Assembly (NCBI RefSeq): GCF_030272615.1
Contig: NC_081405.1
Location: 20,599,047 to 20,663,046, forward strand
Origin: Cryptomeria japonica
Taxonomy: Eukaryota > Streptophyta > Pinopsida > Cupressales > Cupressaceae
DNA length: 64,000 nucleotides
Reading direction: 5' to 3'
Numbering within the stretch: position 1 is the stretch's first letter; every line of letters starts with the position of its first letter. The notes under the pieces were generated by a model. The model was not told the origin of the DNA. It worked only from the letters and a program-made list of their open reading frames with translations, and made no database searches. Both the position numbers and the translations under genes were made by a program. This document shows positions 59,801-64,000 of the stretch, piece by piece.

Positions 59801-61635
59801 CAATGTGCACAAAATGAGACCGTTACAAATAGGAAAATGTAGTCATGGATGGCTGCCAAAACACATATTGAAAATAAAGGAAACGTAATATCGGATATCT
59901 GACAAATAGCCCAAAAGATATATCTATTAGAGAAAATAACAGTTGGGTATCTGAAAAATAGCAATAATGTAGATAAAATTGCCTGGCTTAAGACCTGAGT
60001 ATAAGTGAAAGAAGAAGGATTGATAATTATTTGAGCTGTTGGGTATCTGGTAAAAATTGAAGTATGGAAATTGAGATTAGATCTGAGGATAAAGGGGCCC
60101 TTGGAAAAGGTGAGCAGAGTGGCAGGTGAACTAAACTTGCTCTTTTAGCAAAAATGCAGGTTGTCATAAAAAGGCTGTGTACTCTGTGGAAGAAAGGATG
60201 TTAGAGAAAGATCAACAGCTAGTTGTTAGGAAGGTGGAGGTTCATTGATGTGAACAGTGAAATAGTGGGTTTTGGCAGCGTATACAAAAGAGAAGTTCCA
60301 ACTTCCAACAGCTATGGATGACAACATTTTGTCTTTAAAGTTGTGTTGTAGTTGAAATGGGCGGTGTTGGGTAGTTAGAAAATTGATGGGGGTCTATTTG
60401 ATGCAGCCAATATTTTAGTTGAAGGGAAAATTTTAGCAGAGCTTAAGTAAGCAAGATTTATTGCCTGTTTATTCTCCTGTGTATGTAGATAAAGAAACAA
60501 ACTGTTATTTTAGCGGTAATCCTACTGCTCTTCAATAACTAATACAACGGTCAGTGGGGTTTGTCCTGCTATGAGGGTACCCTGGCCCCTCATTATTATC
60601 TGTTATTAACCATTGTGCCACTACCTAGTTGTAAAGGATAAGTCCAAAATGAATTTTTTTCAAAAATTAAAATGATGATTAGATTTTCTAATAGTTTTTA
60701 ATCTATTCAATAATTGCGTGGAAAATAAACATATTCTTTGAAGGGATTTATTTAGGTATAATAAAGGATATTATAATAATGTAATAATGGTTAGTGAAAG
60801 TATGTATGTGATATTGAATAGAAGGCAGGTACATACATTGGACCAATTTTTGTTATATTTTATTTTTATTCGTGATTTTTTATATGTGATTTTGGACCAA
60901 TTACATATTTATGAGTTTTTTTCATCACTTTTTTTTGGCATTGTAACATAGAAAATTACATACCTTTGCAATTTCATGTTATGTTTTGCATTCACTTTGG
61001 TGTCCATCTCGTTAACATGTTTTTAGGTTCATTTTAGCTTTTGTATTTATCATTTTCCTATCTACAATGTTGAGTTTGTGTTTGTGTTATGTATATTTTT
61101 TAATTTTTTTTCATAAAAATATATTTAAGTGATTTATTATCCTTGTTATCTAAGGTATTTGAAGAATTTGGAGCTCAAGTTGCCTAGAGATGAGCACAAC
61201 ACACAAACATTCATGCAATGCAATAGCATCAAGAGACTAGCAATCGTCAAGTGACCAATTTTGAACATTTATGTCACCTCCTTTGCATGTTTGAGTTTTG
61301 TAACAATTTTGTTGTGCTCTTGAACAACTTCTAAGACCCTTGATCATCCTTCTTTTCCTTCGAGGTTACATTTTTAATAGAGTTGCTTTCTTTTGGTGTT
61401 ATTCATGCTTTAGGTTCTAGTTATTGGTAACTTGAATCTCTTGGCATTCTATGATACTCTCTTGCAAGATTAAGCATGGAGCAATGTTGTTTTAATTTAC
61501 AAGATCTCTATGTGAATAATTATTACAACATTTTAGCATCTTCATGAGGATATGGACCTCTACATCCAGCAAGGTCTTTCATTGCATCTTGCTTTAGGGT
61601 TATGTAGTTCGCATCTATTCTACTGAGGTCATGTC
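56861..61635. other. AT-rich DNA without a recognisable gene
   Basis: No family resemblance was found in any frame, including 58475-58702 and 59396-59677. A loose repeat of ACAACCCGCTATTACCA-like motifs occurs at about 59185-59300. If a host gene with large introns crosses this area I could not see its exons. Confidence 0.35.
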
Positions 61636-61636
61636 A

Positions 61637-61640
<4 letters not shown>

Positions 61641-61708
<68 letters not shown>
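61641..61708. repeat. (CT)34 microsatellite
   Basis: An uninterrupted run of 34 CT units. Confidence 0.99.
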
Positions 61709-61710
<2 letters not shown>

Positions 61711-61914
61711 ATAGTTAATATATAATCTAATTGTGTTGTAGGCAGTTGTGGGATTCCATCTTTCCTTCAATCTATCTTATGCGAACTAGTTTTCTTAGCC
61801 TATGTAGACCTCGGTACTAGTATTCTTAGCATTTCTTAGATGCACATAAGATAGCAGCACACTAGATTTTTTCATTTTTATCATTTAGTTGTTGTGAAGG
61901 TCAAAAGGCCAAAA

Positions 61915-62288
61915 TGTTGGAGTAATTGGGACACTTTATCTAATTATTTAATTAGTTAAGTCCTTTAATTACTTTACTCACTTAAGTTGAACTTAGGCGC
62001 TTTTTCCTTTTACTAAATTAAGTTAATAATAGCTTAAGTTGTCTCATTTATTATGATTGTGGCACTTGGCACAAGCTAATTTAATCTTGTATTAGGTTTT
62101 TGCATTTAGGGTTTCATTCATCCTATTATAAGGATTCGTTCATTCATTGTAATCATATATTTTTGTGCAATCAAGACAAAATTCCCAAGTTGTGTTGAGC
62201 AAATTATTCTCTCTTGATCTTTCTTGTGTGAGAACTATTTTGCTTGTAGATGATTCTTGGCTCATGTTGTTGTATCTCAACTTCTACA
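61915..62288 (+). repeat. 5' LTR of the interrupted copia element
   Basis: Ends and length fit a short copia LTR, and the adjoining primer site fixes the right end and the orientation. No partner LTR is visible in the window. Confidence 0.8.
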
Positions 62289-62602
62289 TGGTATCAAAGC
62301 AGATTCGTTAAGTTCGTGTCCATATCCTTGAGGGATCCAACCTTGAGAGATTTTTTTGTGCACATTAGGATCAAGCAAATCTTGTCATTGCATTTGTAGC
62401 ATCCCAAAACCTATGGATCAATTGTTATTTCATCAAAAAATTGAGTAGTTGAAGTTTTGAGTCAATTTGGTTGAGAGCACAAAAATTGAGGCAATTTTTG
62501 GTGGCCAACGAGAAATTTGGGCATCATGGAGCGAATCCGACCTCCCCATCATGCTCAGAGCAACCAAGAACCCTAAAAACGCTTGTCAAGTCATGGAGAT
62601 TG
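61915..62602 (+). mobile_element. Copia 5' LTR, primer site and leader (fossil, interrupted)
   Basis: A 374-bp LTR (61915-62288) starts TGTTGGAGTAATTG and ends CTTCTACA. TGGTATCAAAGCAG follows at 62289-62302, an initiator-Met primer site of copia type. About 300 bases of leader come next before another LTR begins at 62603. No gag frame is reached, and the rest is interrupted or beyond the window. Confidence 0.8.
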
Positions 62603-64000
62603 TGTTGGGATCCAATAACACTGAGAGGGGGGGTGAATCAGTGTTCTAACAGAATGGAGAAATTTAACCTTGTTAATACAACAACTCAACAACCGGTAAA
62701 CATAAAAGCATATAACAATAAGCAACAATGCAACCACGAAGATGAACACCATAACACCACATATTTATACGTGGAAAACCTCAAAGAGGAAAAACCACGA
62801 TGGGATTGGAGACCCACAATATCTATCCACTGATCAGATGAATAAATATTACAATAAGAGACCTGCACATGCAGGAAGGCCAACAACCTAGAGCACATTG
62901 CTCATCACAAAAGGAGTCTCACTGACTACAGATAACGTTGGACAACAATCTGGAATGAAGATGAACTGCAAGTATAGCATCTCCCATGCCTGAGTACAGT
63001 TCTAGTTAAGCTCAATACCAGAGGCATTAAACCTCTTCCACAAACCCAATTCGATCACCTATGATCGACCAAAACCTCTGCATATGATTACAACATTGTT
63101 CGCATATAGATAATCCCATAACCTATACCATACATGATCTCCCTATGATCTACAAAGAGATCTTACATCATATTTATACCAACCTGGGACTTAAACAATT
63201 AGGTCGGCCACCTAAAAGATAATACAATAAATTCATAACTTAAACCCGCAATCTAATGATCAACCAAGTTGGCCTAAGACCGAAACAACATAATTCAATC
63301 AATGAATCCAATCGGTAATGCATCAGGAGCATCAACCCACACGTTACATAAACTAGTCCATGACCTACTAGAATTGTTAATGCATGGTAGCTTATGCAAG
63401 ATAAGATCTTCCTAACCTTCCCTGTTCTGTTATTTACATGCTTCATGTCAGATTTATATTGCATATGATTATCGGATTGTACAAACATCACTTATCATTA
63501 TGCTATCGGGCTAACAACCCGATAGCATATTAATGTCAATTATTAATTGGCATTAATATGCTATCGGGGTATTAACCCGATAGCATATTAAATGCTATAA
63601 GTCATCAGGTTATTAGCCGATACATACTTGCTATCGGGTGCATAACCATTGGCACCAGTTCACATCTGTTATCAGGCGTAATTATATCGGGCATATTTGT
63701 TATCGGGTTTAATGAATACACCGCTTCATTTGGAATTAACATTAGTTAACAACTGCACCGGTTGGATTACATACATCGTGCACTTTGAATCATCGGTGTT
63801 TATATGAACCGATTCATTACATTGATCAGTCATTATATTATGATATTACAATATGCTATCGGGTGTTTTGAACCGATAATCAGCATTGTGTTAATGGTAT
63901 AATTACAAAGGCACCGATCAATGGGTGCATTGATCGGTCATGCCTAAAAGGCATGACCGGTCAATACACCAATTGACCGGTTGCCTAAATGATATATATG
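62603..64000 (-). mobile_element. Copia-type LTR of the 44672 family, running off the window
   Basis: It starts TGTTGGGATCCAATAACACT followed by a G run and GTGAATCAGTGTTCT, a start I know from copia LTRs read in reverse. It shares with 44672-46532 the GGAAAAACCACGATGGGATT-type block and the CCTAGAGCACATTGCTCA-type block. It lies within the leader of the plus-strand copia element at 61915. From 63500 it is filled with CTATCGGG/CCCGATAG motifs, including a large palindrome. Whether it is solo or part of a full element cannot be told here. Confidence 0.75.
63502..63584. repeat. Compound palindrome with nested hairpins
   Basis: Two 34-base arms (63502-63535 and 63551-63584) are reverse complements apart from mismatches in their centres. 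Each arm is itself a hairpin of GCTATCGGG and CCCGATAGC. The 15-base spacer between them also has dyad symmetry (CAATTATTAATTG). More CTATCGGG or ATCGGG copies follow out to about 63860. Confidence 0.93.

Overview
This is repeat-dominated nuclear DNA of a seed plant with a large genome. Plant Ty1/copia and Ty3/gypsy LTR elements, L1-type LINE ORF1 remnants, a hAT transposase remnant, a palindrome-rich small transposon and long microsatellites fill most of it. The single clear host gene encodes an F-box/kelch protein of the Arabidopsis At1g55270 (SAGL1) type. It is diverged from the angiosperm proteins I remember, and the element styles suggest a gymnosperm, perhaps a cupressophyte conifer. That taxonomic guess is inference and was not tested.

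Layout. 1-5.65 kb: a copia-type LTR candidate and a decayed minus-strand gypsy pol region, into which an LTR landed that now stands alone (3736-4557, flanked by CATTG). 5.66-7.35 kb (+) and 9.43-10.96 kb (-): two remnants of one LINE ORF1 family (DUF4283 type), separated by a compound AC/TA microsatellite. 11-14.3 kb: two unrecognised broken reading regions. 14.9-23.6 kb: an old gypsy protease fragment split by a nearly 8-kb gypsy-like element (15417-23380). That element has 1.14-kb LTRs, gag and protease-like parts, a long Pro/Ser/Thr-rich region and no visible reverse transcriptase. 23.87-29.02 kb: a minus-strand copia-derived element with gag, a zinc knuckle and a protease trace, no visible polymerase, and a GC-rich leader. 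29.3-29.6 kb: a 72-bp tandem array. 33.5-35.1 kb: an LTR-like stretch.

37.05-38.84 kb (-): the F-box/kelch gene, with a continuous main exon, an inferred short first exon and a candidate poly(A) signal. 44-51.7 kb: a nest. hAT transposase N- and C-terminal pieces flank a solo copia-type LTR (44672-46532) and a gypsy gag-pro element (47021-51087). Each of those carries a copy of the same roughly 690-bp palindromic element, and the second copy has a 10-bp target duplication. 51.7-61.9 kb: mostly unrecognised AT-rich DNA with minisatellites and a tandemly repeated 750-770 bp block. 61.9-64 kb: a copia 5' LTR and leader interrupted by another LTR, which holds a strong cruciform-type palindrome and runs off the window.

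No CRISPR arrays, rRNA genes, convincing tRNA genes or operons were seen. All LTR elements appear to be fossils. The F-box/kelch gene is the only region I would annotate as a functional protein gene.
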